Shown: positions 35,213 to 47,343 of the stretch, in pieces
Layout: the number at the start of each line of letters is the position of its first letter
How positions within the stretch are numbered: position 1 is the first letter of the stretch
Assembly: GCA_023525715.1 (NCBI GenBank)
Contig: CM042014.1
Span: 18,392,563-18,456,562 of the forward strand
From: Cichorium intybus
Lineage: Eukaryota; Streptophyta; Magnoliopsida; Asterales; Asteraceae
DNA: 64,000 bases
Direction: 5' to 3'
Notes under the pieces: model-generated
Database searches by the model: none
Seen by the model: only the letters and a program-made list of their open reading frames with translations
What the model was told of the DNA's origin: nothing
Program-made: the position numbers and the translations under genes

Positions 35213-36170
35213 CAAGCGCCGTTTCAAGCTATTTTGGGGCCCGGGGCAAAATAGAAACATGGGGCCCCTAAATTTTTTTTTTAATAAAAGAGGACGGCAC
35301 CTCCGAAATTTTTTATTAATTGAAAAGGTTATTACAATTGAAGGCTGGGGACTCCCCACCTATGGAAAGAAAAAAGGCTATGAGATATGCCTCATGAGCC
35401 AAACAACCTAACAACTACATATTACAATAAAATAAAATAAAATAACAAACTAAAACTAAAGTTTACATTTTCGAGCTTTCTTAGATGCAAAATTATCAAT
35501 AATAGTATCAATATCAATGTCGTCTAACATATTTTTCTCAATGCATAACATAGCCAACCAATTTAATCTTTCTTGTGACATTGATGATCTCAAATACTTT
35601 TTTAATAAATTTAATTTTAAAAAGCTTCTTTCGGCCGATGCTACGGTAACGGGTATAGTTAATAAAATTCAATATGCAATGGAAGCATTTGGATAAAAAC
35701 CTTTTTTCTTATTAAACTCTAAAATTTCAAATGCAGACATAACCACATTTGGCAAAGTCATTTGCTGAGTTCCGCAAACAAATCATTTAAGTCTACATCA
35801 CACATGTTTTTATGAGAAAACTTGCTTGCGAAATTAGTACAACTTTTTTTAAGTTCAATATCATCCAATGACTTTAATTTTTTTGAATTATATAAAAAAC
35901 CAAAAATATTTTCGAAGGTTGTTATTTACTCAAATCTAGCTTCTAATGAAGTAATTGTCATATCAACAACAACCAAAAAATACTCAACTCTAAATGATTC
36001 TTCGGGTGATTCAAATTTTGGGCCTTTTCTTATATCAAAAAAAATTTTGGGCTTTAAAACTTCTACACTAATATAAGAGATCTATAAAGGGGCCTACAAA
36101 TTTGGGGGCCCTAGAAATTTGTGGGCCCGGGGCGGTCGACCACCTTGCCCATGCTCACGCTACGACCCTG
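35213..36170 (-). mobile_element. hAT element fragment (C-terminal transposase only)
   Basis: The block has TA-rich interior but GC-rich ends with GGGGCCCGGGGC near 35235 and GGGCCCGGGGCGG near 36123, typical of plant hAT relics of the TTF-zinc-finger group. The flanks GGCCTCGCC (left) and GGCCCTCGCC (right) may be an 8-bp TSD with one change. The TIRs match poorly, so exact borders are uncertain. It encodes only the end of a transposase. Confidence 0.5.
35450..36060 (-). pseudogene. hAT transposase C-terminus (dimerisation domain) relic
   Basis: On the minus strand the sequence gives, with breaks, FRVEYFLVVVDMTITSLEAR and NIFGFLYNSKKLKSLDD, then IPVTVASAERSFLKLNLLKK followed by LRSSMSQERLNWLAML and FASKKARK. 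The ASAERSF..LK..LRSSMSQERL pattern is the hAT C-terminal dimerisation domain of plant TTF-type transposase-like proteins. Stops and frameshifts interrupt it, and the zinc finger and catalytic parts are missing. Confidence 0.8.
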
Positions 36171-36491
36171 GGCCCTCGCCATCACCTCCGGCGCGACCCC
36201 TTTCTCCTCCGGCAATGATTCTTTTCCGGCGAAATATTCAACTCAACCCGTTTTTTTTTTTCTCGGATATAGGAGACTCATATTGTGTTCTCCATTCACG
36301 CTTACGTTACCGGAAAAACCTCACGTATAAGGGTGGAGCCCGACAGAACTCACCACCGACGGAGATCTGCCTAGGCCAAACGCTTTCTCCAATGGTGCCC
36401 TTCAGAGTTTGCCTTGCGACCAATCCAACATCAGAGAAACAACTACGGTCCACTCCTACCGTCAACCTCTCACTGCCCCGTCGAGGATCTC

Positions 36492-38321
36492 TGTAACGCC
36501 CCAACTTTTACAAACCATTTATATTACATAAAAGCATATTTTACAAGATACGGTTTTACAAAAACATTGTACTTGTTTAAATACGACAAAAGGGGTGTTA
36601 CAAATACATATCAACAACCATAAAGTTTAAGAGAAATGATTTAATCAATACCAATACATGATAGCTGTATCCAGCTCCACTCTTTTACACTCTAGGACTT
36701 ATTTTACATCTTCAAACAATCTCACAACCTCGCACCTGAACCTGGAATACATGTCATAAAAATATAATACGTAAGACAAAATGTCTCGTGAGTTACATGA
36801 GTTTTAGACTCAAACATTTAATCTCCTTTTTCAACCTTTTATAAAAATTTTATAATATAAACATTCGCCAAAACTTTATAGTATTAATATACTATAACTT
36901 TTTATCTTTCAAAACCATTTTATATCTTTCAAAACTAGCTTCTTTCATACTTTCTTTGACTGGTTTTATAAACTTGTTGGATTTTTATACTTAGGGCTTT
37001 AATCACTATAAGTGATACCCCAAGTCTCTACAGCTAGAAAGAACGGATCAATCCTCACAGTAGAAGTGTTGAGGCAGCCTACTTCGCGAAGGGGTTTTCC
37101 CCAGTAGACTCTTTACCTAACCCGGGTAGGTGGAACATAGTTCCCTTACTAACATTGCTAGCTACAATACCAGTCAAATATAAAAATACTTTCTGGAAAC
37201 TGAAACATTACTTGTACATATAATGGCTAAATGCCAAGCTTTTGACTTAAACATGCTTTTACCATAACCTAGGCTATTGCCAAAATCATACTTTCAAACA
37301 TAGTAGTTTACTTTCCATATAAGCTAGAAAATATATCATTCTTGCAAATGTTTTCACACATAAAAATATTATATGAAATCTAAAAAAAAATACTTACTTG
37401 CCATGTATCCCAAAATGGGTAAAAATACTACATGTACTCACCTTATAACTCTTGAAAAGTCGATTAGACGTCCCTTGGTTCTTTACCCTTTCGATGTCCA
37501 ATTACTTGACTTGCACCTATATGTAATATATGATACATTAATATTTATTTCTATTGACTCTATAACCCATTAGAGTCCTTATTATACCATTAATGGTCAA
37601 AACAAGTATATAACTTTTGAATGACCAACTTTAATTAAATCGTATATTGTACGTATTTTACTACAGTACCCTCGAGGGGTCGTATTTTAATTCCGATAAT
37701 TTTCTGTGAAGTTTTGGACTATATTGGACCTATGTTCAAAATTCGGGGTCAATCGGACAAGTATAGGACCAAATCTCAAAACTCAAGATCACTTGGCAGG
37801 AGACTAAATGCAGAAACTGCATCGCCGCCTCGCGTCGCGACGGGAGTCCTGGTCGCGTCGCGACCCCTGAGTGCAGTGTCTTATTTGACGATTTTTCAAA
37901 CTACAGTTGCACTAGGTCCTTACATTAAGTTCTTAATACATGACTTAATCGTCTTAGGGTCACTTCTAGGCCCTAATAACAACTTCTCTGATTTTATGAT
38001 GATTAATGAGATATTTTTCTCATTTTTATATTTTCCATATTTACAGTTTTGGTCCCTCTAGTTCACTTCCTTGAACGTTGGCCACCAAAACTCAATTATC
38101 TTTACATAGAATCTAATTTCTCACATTTTTAGTCCTAAAATTAAAAATAACCTTTTTTTTATAATAATTTCTGCATATGGTCAAATAACCAATTTACCCT
38201 TTTTATGGTAAAATGACTAAATTACCCTTACAACCATAATTTCTCATAAAATTTACATATAAAACTTAAATTACACACATCTTAGTTTACATATTTATAT
38301 TATAAATTTTTGGTCGTTTCA
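36492..38321 (-). repeat. 3' LTR of element B (467-bp internal deletion)
   Basis: 1830 bp, plus-strand ends TGTAACGCCCC and GGTCGTTTCA. Compared with the E LTR and B's own 5' LTR it lacks about 467 bp, with the junction at about 37986 (AACTT/CTCTGAT). It keeps the CpG-rich direct repeat pair (37831-37841 and 37854-37864). Confidence 0.93.
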
Positions 38322-38336
38322 ACTACCTCCCCCTAA
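38322..38336 (-). promoter_or_regulatory. Polypurine tract of element B
   Basis: Sense TTAGGGGGAGGTAGT, identical to that of element A, between the pol stop (38337-38339) and the 3' LTR. Confidence 0.88.
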
Positions 38337-41300
38337 TTAGGATTCTGTCCTCGGAATCGCTTCATAATCTGTAAAATTAGGGTATCTTTTCTTCATGCTT
38401 TCCAAAGTTTCCCAAATCAAATATGAGCCCAATGAATGTTTCCATTTGACCAATACTAGGTCAATCTCTTTGTTTCTCAGCTTCTTAGTCTTCCTTTCTA
38501 GAATTTCTTCTGGCTCTTCAACTAGTCTGTTGGGTGTTTCCACCCTTAATTCTTCTAAAGGAATGGTTAACTCTTTCTTCCCAAAATACTTCTTGAGATA
38601 ACATACATGAAATGTATCATGTATTCCTTTGAGTTCTTGTGGCAGTTCCAGTTTGAACGCTTGTAGTCTAATTTTTTTCAAAATTTTGATGGGTCCAATA
38701 TACCTTGGACTCAATTTCCCTCTCTTGCCAAATATTATCACCCCCTTCCAAGGTGATACTTTTATCATCACCAAATCACCCTCTTTTAGATCATACGGCC
38801 TTTTCTTCAGGTTTGAGTAGCTTCTTTGGCGATCTTGTGCGGCTTTCATGTTGGTCTGTATCACACCAATCTTTTCATTCGTCATTCTTACTATTTCTGG
38901 TCCGGTGAGTTTTGTTTCTCCAGCCTCTAACCAACACACTGGTGTTCTACACTTCCTACCATATAGATCTTCAAAAGGCGGCATCTTGATGCTTGAGTGA
39001 TAACTATTGTTATATGAGAATTCTACCAATGGTAGGTGCTCATCCCAATTACCTCCAAAATCAATGGCACATGATCTCAACATGTCCTCCAATGTCTGAA
39101 TAGTACGTTCGCTTTGCCCATCTGTTTGAGGGTGATAGGCTGTACTCATCTTGATTCGAGTTCCCATCCTTTCTTGTAGAGAATCCCAAAAGTTAGACGT
39201 GAACCTAGGATCCCTATCTGATACTATAGATAATGGTGCTCCATGGAGTCTGATCACTTCATCAATGTATATCTGAGCTAGTGTTCCAAGTGGTGTAGTT
39301 TCTTTGATCGCAAGAAATAAGGCGCTTTTCGTCAGTCTATCGACAATGACCCATATACTATCGTGTCCTCTTCGTGTTCTCGGCAGCCCCATGACAAAAT
39401 CCATGGTTACTTCTTCCCACTTTCCTGCTGGTATCTGTAATGATTGCGCATTACCATATGGCACTTGATGTTCTGCTTTTACTTATGCACAGGTCTCACA
39501 GCGGGATATGTACTTTGCTATTCTCTTTTTCATTCCTGGCCACCAGTAATGTTGCTTCAAATCTTGATAGGTTTTCGTACTTCCAGGATGTATAGAATAC
39601 TTGGATTTGTGAGAATCATCCAAGACTATCTTTCTGGTTGCTCCATATTTGGGAACCCAAATACGTCCTTTAAAAGTACGCAACCCTTGTGTATTTGTTT
39701 CAAACACCACCTTTTTCCCAAGCTTTTCCTTCTTTATATTATTTTCGGTTAAAGCACTGTTTTGAGCTTCTTTAATTCTTTGAATTAAAGTTGAGACCAC
39801 TTCAATTCTCATGGACCCCCCTTTAATAACCTTTTCACGAATCTTTCGGCTTAAAGCATCGGCTACTACGTTAGCTTTTCCTTCGTGATATATTATTTCA
39901 CAATCATAATCATTCACGAGATCGATCCATCGTGTCTGTCTCAAATTCAATTCTTTTTGAGTGAAAAGATATTGTAGACTTTTGTGATCTGTATATATCT
40001 TGCATTTCATCCCATACAGATAGTGTCTCCAAATCTTCAATGCAAACACAATTGCAGCTAATTCTAAATCATGAGTAGTATAACGCGTCTCTGCATCTTT
40101 TAGCTGTCTAGAGGCATAGGCAATGACTTTGCCCCGTTGCATAAGTACACAACCGAGACCTCTATTAGACGCATCGCTGAATACTACAAACTCTTCTGTG
40201 CCCTCTTGTAAAGATAATACTGGAGCTTCACATAGCTTCCTCTTCAATCTCTCGAAGGCTTCTTGCTGTTTTTCTCCCCAAACAAACTTCACCTCTTTCC
40301 AGGTTAGTTGAGTCAATGGCACTGCTATTTTAGAAAAATATTGGATAAACCGTCGGTAATAACCGGCTAACTCAAGAAAACTCCTAACTTCTGTAGGTGT
40401 CTTCGGTGGCTCCCATTTCATTACCGCTTCTATTTTTGCTGGATCCACTTTAATACCTTCAGCTGAAACAACATGGCCCAGAAATTGAACTTCCCGCAAC
40501 CAAAAGTCACACTTTGACAACTTCGCGTATAACTGTTCATTCTTCAAAGTACACAACACTTCACGTAAGTGCACTTCATGCTCCGCTTCACTTTTCGAAT
40601 AGACCATAATATCGTCGATGAAAACGATAACAAATTTGTCAAGAAAAGGTTTACATACCCTATTCATAAGGTCCATAAACACGGCTGGGGAATTAGTGAG
40701 GCCGAATGGCATCACTAAAAATTCATAGTGAGCATATCTAGTTCGGAATGCAGTCTTGCATACATCTTCATCCTTCACCCGTACTTGATGATATCCAGTA
40801 TGAAGATCAATTTTAGAGAAATAACTAGCTTCCTGCAACTGATCGAATAAATCATCAATTCGTGGCAAAGGGTATCGATTCTTAATTGTCACCTTATTGA
40901 GCTCACGATAATCTATACACATATGCATAGTACCGTCTTTCTTCTTGACAAACAACACTGGAGCTCCCCAAGGAGAAAAGCTGGGACGAATAAACCCCTT
41001 GTCAAGAAGTTCTTGCAACTGAGACATAAGTTCTCTCATCTCTGTAGGAGTAAGACGGTACGGCGCACGAGCAATGGGACTTGCTCCAGGGACCAGGTCA
41101 ATGCGAAATTCGACTTGCCTAATGGGTGGTAACCCAGGTAAGTCATCAGGAAAAACTTCAGGGAATTCATTGACCACTTTTATATCCTCCATCTTCTGCT
41201 TCTCTCTCTTCCCATTCATCACATAAGCGATAAATGATTCACACCCTTTATGGATGCATTTACGGGCCTTAATAGCAGTAATGAGACTTTGCATGTTCTT

Positions 41301-42983
41301 CCGACGTTCCCCATATATGTAAACTTTGCTACCATCAGGTAATTTGATCGATACTATTCGTTTTCCGCAAAGGATTTTAGCATTATGAGTTCCGAGCCAA
41401 TCCATCCCAATAACAATATCGAATCCTTTAATCCCGATAGGTAGCAAATCAGCCTTTAAGATTCGCCCATTAATCTCAATTGGACATTTCTCATACACAT
41501 GACGTATCGTAACTAACTTTCCATTCGCAACTTCTATTACACAGGTATCATCTAACGGTTTCATTGGTATATTCAGACGCTTACGGAATTCATGGGACAC
41601 AAAAGAGAAATGTGCTCCAGAATCAAAAAGAACATAAGCAGGTTGTGAGTTTATAATGAGTGTACCTGCCACCACGTCCTGATCCTCTTTGGCCTCTTCT
41701 AGGGTCATCTGAAACGCTCTCCCTTTCGTCTTTGCCGGCTCCGTCTTTCTATTACTTGCAGTGGAAACTAATGTTTCATTCTTCTTCTTTAGACAATTGG
41801 TACTGTAATGGCCTTTTTCGTGGCAATTGTAACATTCTACTTCGCTAATATCCTTCACCTTGCAATCTTTGGCTTGGTGGCCCGGAAGACCACATTTGTA
41901 GCACCCACTAGTGCCTTTCTTGCATTCCCCACTGTGCCTCTTCCCACACTTCTTACATTCCTTGACCTCACTTTGCTTAGAAAATCCCGATGAAAAACGA
42001 CTCTTCTTGCTTGCTCCAGAGATTCCTAAAGACTTTCGCTTTTCCCCAAAATCTTGTCGTTCTTTGGCCTTCTTCTCTATCATACTCTCAACTATAGCCG
42101 CAGATTCAATGGCTTCATCGAGAGTAGTAGCCTTGCCAACTTCCAATGAGTACTCCCCCGGCAACCCATTAACATACCGGTTTATCCTTCCAGCCTCAGT
42201 CGGTAATGTATCTTCCAAAAACGGCAACATCTCACAAAACTTTTTAGTGTACTCGTCAACTGTCTGTTTTTCCTTTGCAAGAGCAAAGAATTCATTGACC
42301 AAGTTCTCCCGATGCCTAGCTGAACAGAACTTGCCTTTCAACCGCTGAACAAACTCCTCCCAAGACAACGCATCCACAAACTCACTTCCGTTGGTTCGGC
42401 GGAGAGTATTCCACCAATTAAGAGCTTCCGCCTTTAGCATTTGAGAAGCAAATCCTACCTTCATATCCTCTTCGCAACGGCAGATGCGAAGAACTTGTTC
42501 CATTTCAGTCACCCACCGAATAGTTATTCGTGGGTCCATCTCCCCGTTGAACTCCTTAGGCCGACAGGACATGAAGTCCTTAAAAGTACACGCTCCTTTA
42601 GTCTTGAACTGGGGCTGTGATTTGGAAGAAGAATCTCCCTGGGAAGAAGTCTGTCTTGGGTTGGTACCCTCAGGAGCCACACTTTTCTCACTATCTTCGG
42701 GTTGTGACTTAGATTTTTCGCCCAGTCGCTCCTCCAGAAGACGAGTCATTTCTTGTCTGGTTTGTACTTGAGAGTCATGTAATAACTTCTGGATTGCCTC
42801 CAAGGTCAATGGAGGTGGATTAACCTCACCCTTAGAATTGCCATCATCAACGGCTTGGGGCGGTCGAGGAGGAATAGGAGGCCTTGCATTAGGATCTGGA
42901 TTTTCCGCATACGATCCTTGACCACTTCTAGTTCGTATCTTGCTATAAAATTTCAAATACTTTAGTATTTCATAATATATCAT
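38337..42983 (-). pseudogene. gag-pol polyprotein of element B, one nonsense codon
   Basis: The reading frame is collinear with that of A: gag, CCHC knuckles, protease DSGA, RT (FIDDIM; the usual Leu is Met), RNase H SDAS, integrase finger, DDE core and chromodomain-like tail. It is interrupted by a single in-frame TAA at 39483-39485 (a CAA glutamine codon in A) directly after the integrase HHCC finger residues CETCA. The two open parts are 39483-42983 and 38337-39464. The conserved MRTRSG start is ATA here, so translation could only begin at the upstream in-frame ATG (42983), if at all. The truncated product would keep gag, protease, RT and RNase H but lose the integrase core. Confidence 0.92.
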
Positions 42984-43056
42984 AATATTAGTTTACTACT
43001 TTTCCACCAATTTCCCAGTATTCCCTCGTGGCTACACTAGGCTCAACACGCGTCCT

Positions 43057-43094
43057 GTGATTATGATAATACGGGCCCATATTACCATAATCAC
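43057..43094 (-). promoter_or_regulatory. Leader hairpin with GGGCCC apex, element B
   Basis: Identical 38-nt inverted repeat to that in element A, in the same place relative to primer site and gag. Confidence 0.7.
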
Positions 43095-43306
43095 CTACAC
43101 ATGTTGTTTCCAATGTTTTCGCTTGGTTCCACAGATCACTAATGTCAATTAGCTACTTTTAACTCATAAATATACTCATAGAATTCCATTAACAAATAAT
43201 GTCTTAATTCCTTAAGACATAAAAATTATGTAACTCACTCTAACTGACTATTTCACAAGCCTAAGCCTAGGAGTGGAATGATCCAATCCGAATTCGCTTA
43301 AACTAT

Positions 43307-43319
43307 GGCTCTGATACCA
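43307..43319 (-). promoter_or_regulatory. Primer-binding site (tRNA-iMet) of element B
   Basis: Sense TGGTATCAGAGCC, three bases from the LTR end. Confidence 0.93.
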
Positions 43320-44017
43320 ACTTGTAACGCCCCAACTTTTACAAACCATTTATATTACATAAAAGCATATTTTACAAGATACGGTTTTACAAAAACATTG
43401 TACTTGTTTAAATACGACAAAAGGGGTGTTACAAATACATATCAACAACCATAAAGTTTAAGAGAAATGATTTAATCAATACCAATACATGATAGCTGTA
43501 TCCAGCTCCACTCTTTTACACTCTAGGACTTATTTTACATCTTCAAACTATCTCACAACCTCGCACCTGAACCTGGAATACATGGCATAAAAATATAATA
43601 CGTAAGACAAAATGTCTCGTGAGTTACATGAGTTTTAGACTCAAACATTTAATCTCCTTTTTCAACCTTTTATAAAAATTTTATAATATAAACATTCGCC
43701 AAAACTTTATAGTATTAATATACTATAACTTTTTATCTTTCAAAACCATTTTATATCTTTCAAAACTAGCTTCTTTCATACTTTCTTTGACTGGTTTTAT
43801 AACCTTGCTGGATTTTTATACTTAGGGCTTTAATCATTATAAGTGATATCCTAAGTCTCTACAGCTAGAAAGAACGGATCAATCCTCACAGTAGAAGTGC
43901 TGAGGCAGCCTACTTCGCGAAGGGGTTTTCCCCAGTAGACTCCTTACCTAACCCGGGTAGGTGGAACATAGTTCCCTTACTAACATTGCTAGCTACAATA
44001 CCAGTCAAATATAAAAA

Positions 44018-44379
44018 TGTTATGTGAAAGTGAAGATTTTTCACTTGGTTGGTGAGGTTGGTGAATGTCAAAGAAGAGTTGGTGAATCTTGTTAGGTAGC
44101 CTAATTTTTTGTTTTGATTTCACATTACCCTTTAACATATATAAATAGCATCAATGGGTAAGTTAGAAGATGCACCACTTGAGCTCAAAACAAGAGTTAT
44201 AAATTGTAATCTTGTGAGTATTAATAAGATTTCTCTAGTTGTAGCCCGTGGACGTAGGATTTGCACCGAATCCGAACCACGTAAAAATCATTGTGTTCTT
44301 CTTGCTTTATTTTCGTGAGTTTGTGTGTGTGTGTGTGATAGTGTGTTTCCGCTGCGTGTACCCTGTCCGATTCCTAACA
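44018..44379 (+). repeat. 5' LTR of element C
   Basis: 362 bp, TGTTATGTG to CCTAACA. Contains TATAAATA at 44140-44147 and the block CCGTGGACGTAGG..CCGAACCACGT shared with elements D and F. The last part includes a GT run. Confidence 0.88.
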
Positions 44380-44381
44380 AC

Positions 44382-44393
44382 TGGTATCAGAGC
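44382..44393 (+). promoter_or_regulatory. Primer-binding site (tRNA-iMet) of element C
   Basis: TGGTATCAGAGC two bases after the 5' LTR end. Confidence 0.92.
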
Positions 44394-44563
44394 TTTGGGT
44401 TTCGGAGGATGTCTCGGTTTTAGAAATTAGAGTATGCTCTGTGGTTGCAGTTTTGTCTGATCTTCCACATCAGAAACTAATTTCTATTAATCGTATTAAA
44501 GGTATCTCGGTACTTTGAAGGGTACTGTTCTGTCACACAAAAGTACTATAAAATATTTGTCTC

Positions 44564-45976
44564 TTGTTTGTCGTAATGGCTGACGACAAGGTTGTAATCG
44601 AGAAGTTCAACGGTTCTGACTTTAGCTGGTGGAAAATGCAATTAGAAGCATTGCTATGTCAGAAAGATTTGGACGTGGTACTTGGAGACAAACCGGAGAA
44701 AATGGAAAAAGCTGCTGAAGATGCGTGGAGCTCAAAGGACAAGAAAGATAAGGCGGTTATTACGTTGTCGTTGGAAAGGAGCGTTGCTTTCAACATCATG
44801 AAGGAAACCACGACACGTGGTATGATGGATGCTCTGACGAACATGTATGAGAAACCGTCGGCGGCTAACAAGGTGTTCTTGATGAGGGAGTTGTTCACGA
44901 CAAGGATGAATGAAGACAGCTCAATTACAGTTCACATTAACAATCTAAATTCAATTCTGTCCAGATTATCATCTATGAGAATTAAATTTGATAATTAGAC
45001 TCAAGCTTCACTGCTACTAGCTTCACTACCTGATAGCTGGTCAGGAATAGTTACTGCTGTTACAAGTTCAGTGGGGACCAGTGGTATGACTTTTGAAGGG
45101 GTTAGAGATTTGGTTCTTGGCGAGGATGTCAAACGCAAGAATCAAGGTGGATCTTCTTCTTCTGAGTTATTAAATATAGGAAGAGGTAGAGGGAATAGCA
45201 GGAATAGTGGGAGCAGTGGGAGTCGAGGAAGAAGTTCATCTAGAACTTGGAAGAATGTGAAGTGCTGGAACTGCCAAGAGGTGGGACATGTTAAGAGTCA
45301 ATGTCCAATGAAAGAATTGAACATTGCTGGTGCTGAGGGTGTGTCTGAGGATGATGCACTGATACTAAGTATGGAAAGTTTTGTAGACTCTTGGGTCATG
45401 GATTCAGGAGCTTCGTTTCACGCCATGGACAACGGAGAAACGATGGTGAATCTAAAAGAAGGAGATTTTGGGAAGGTACGGTTAGCAAATGACGAGATGC
45501 TTCAAGTAACGGGCATGGAAGATATTGATCTGGTTACTTCATTGGGAACTACATGGAACCTGAAGAATGTCAGGGTGATTCCGGAGCTGAAGAAGAAATT
45601 GATTTCTGTTGGTCAGCTGGATAAACAAGGACTGGAAGTAAGGTTTGGTGGTGGTAAATGGAGGGTAGTCAATGGTAATTCGGTGATTGCTCAAGGTATG
45701 AAGCGTGGGTCATTGTATATGGTTGAGGTACCTGCTGAGGGAAGTATGACCGTCCCTGTTAAGCATGACAAAATTTGGTTCGCTAAATCTAGTGCTAAGA
45801 GAGTTCATTTTGCAAACATGAATTCTAGAGCCAAGGGGATGTTAGCTGAACGAGTCGGAAAGTCTAAACCATTCAGGGAATTTTGTGACAGTGGGAGCAC
45901 GGGGTGTGTTCCGGGTACAGTTACAAAGAGCCGTTGGGTGTGTTCAGGGAATTTTGTGACAGTGGGAATTTCATGA
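44564..45976 (+). pseudogene. copia gag-protease of element C, one nonsense codon
   Basis: Starts at 44564 or at ATG 44576 (MADDKVVIEKFNGSDF), a typical Tork-lineage Gag. An in-frame TAG at 44996-44998 (codon 145) interrupts it. The same frame continues through 45976 with the gag helix, a single CCHC knuckle (CWNCQEVGHVKSQCP, about 45263-45307), the protease motif DSGAS (about 45404) and the downstream LISVGQLD..RGSLYMV region. There is no integrase, RT or RNase H. The last residues come from the duplicated and LTR-derived sequence at the deletion, so the natural C-terminus is lost. Confidence 0.88.
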
Positions 45977-46035
45977 GTTTGTGTGTGTGTGTGATAGTGT
46001 GTTTCCGCTGCGTGTACCCTGTCCGATTCCTAACA
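45967..46035 (+). repeat. Remnant of the 3' LTR of element C
   Basis: Matches the last part of the 5' LTR (TGAGTTTGTGTG onward to CCTAACA), about 69 bp, followed by the AAAAA TSD. Confidence 0.85.
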
Positions 46036-47343
46036 AAAAATACTTTCTGGAAACTGAAACATTACTTGTACATATAATGGCTAAATGCCAAGCTTTTGAC
46101 TTAAACATGCTTTTACCATAACCTAGGCTATTGCCAAAATCATACTTTCAAACATAGTAGTTTACTTTCCATATAAGCTAGAAAATATATCATTCTTGCA
46201 AATGTTTTCACACATAAAAATATTATATGAAATCTAAAAAAAATACTTACTTGCCATGTATCCCAAAATGGGTAAAAATACTACATGTACTCACCTTATA
46301 ACTCTTGAAAAGTCGATTAGACGTCCTTTGGTTCTTTACCCTTTCGATGTCCAATTACTTGACTTGCACCTATATGTAATATATGATACATTAATATTTA
46401 TTTCTATTGACTCTATAACCCATTAGAGTCCTTATTATACCATTAATGGTCAAAACAAGTATATAACTTTTGAATGACCAACTTTAATTAAATCGTATAT
46501 TGTCTTAGGGTCACTTCTAGGCCCTAATAACAACTTCCTCATGCATTTAAACATCTATTCCTTCATTTTTACATAAAATCATCCGAAACACCCATTTACC
46601 CATTTTCACTCAAAAACTCATTTTATGGTATTTTCAAAGGAGGAACTGATTTCTTCCACCATTTAAGTTACCTTGAGCTTACTAAATCATTTAAAACCAG
46701 TTTTGAATTCATAAACCCATTTTCTAGGGTTCTTGAGCTCAAAACCCATTTCTATGGAATTAACCAAAACTCTTGGATTATTTGGTATGTTCTTAACACC
46801 CTTCATGTGCAGAACATAATAACCATGTTAATCACTTGGAATCATGACTGAAAATAAGATTTCAGTTCATCCCGTGAAGAACCAACTCAAGAATTGAAGC
46901 TAGAACTTGATTACTAACCTTTGAAACTTCAATTCTTGCTTCAATCTTGTGAATTTGCAGAGATCGTATCTTCAAGCTTTCTCCCGTAACCTCTAGAACC
47001 CTTCTCTGATTTTATGATGATTAATGAGATATTTTTCTCATTTTTATATTTTCCATATTTACAGTTTTGGTCCCTCTAGTTCACTTCCTTGAACGTTGGC
47101 CACCAAAACTCAATTATCTTTACATAGAATCTAATTTCTCAGATTTGTAGTCCTAAAATTAAAAATAACCTTTTTTTATAATAATTTCTGCATATGGTCA
47201 AATGACCAATTTACCCTTTTTATGGTAAAATGACTAAATTACCCTTACAACCATAATTTCTCATAAAATTTACATATAAAACTTAAATTACACACATCTT
47301 AGTTTACATATTTATATTATAAATTTTTGGTCGTTTCAATCTC

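Larger units (their letters stand above)
44018..46035 (+). mobile_element. Element C: deleted copia (Tork-like), gag-protease only
   Basis: Inserted in the 5' LTR of B with TSD AAAAA (44013-44017 and 46036-46040). It has a 362-bp 5' LTR, an iMet primer site, a gag-protease frame, and only the last 69 bp or so of the 3' LTR. The stop region, polypurine tract and most of the 3' LTR are deleted. The 3' end carries a 25-bp templated duplication at the deletion site. It is related to element D. Confidence 0.9.
36492..47338 (-). mobile_element. Element B: Ty3/gypsy chromovirus, minus, with nested copia C
   Basis: Flanked by the perfect TSD ATCTC (36487-36491 and 47339-47343). Same structure and clade as A, with about 90 percent or higher protein similarity by eye, but a different LTR subfamily. 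The left (3') LTR is 1830 bp. The right (5') LTR is 4016 bp because copia element C sits in it. Each LTR has its own large deletion. The gag-pol frame has one stop and has lost the canonical gag ATG. Outside the deletions the LTRs differ at about a dozen positions, so B is older than A. Confidence 0.93.
43323..47338 (-). repeat. 5' LTR of element B, split by copia element C
   Basis: LTR parts are 43323-44017 and 46036-47338. With C and one TSD copy removed the LTR is 1993 bp. It lacks a 300-bp block present in the 3' LTR (37651-37950); the junction is near 46502 (TATTGT/CTTAGGG). The missing block includes the CpG-rich repeats. Confidence 0.9.
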
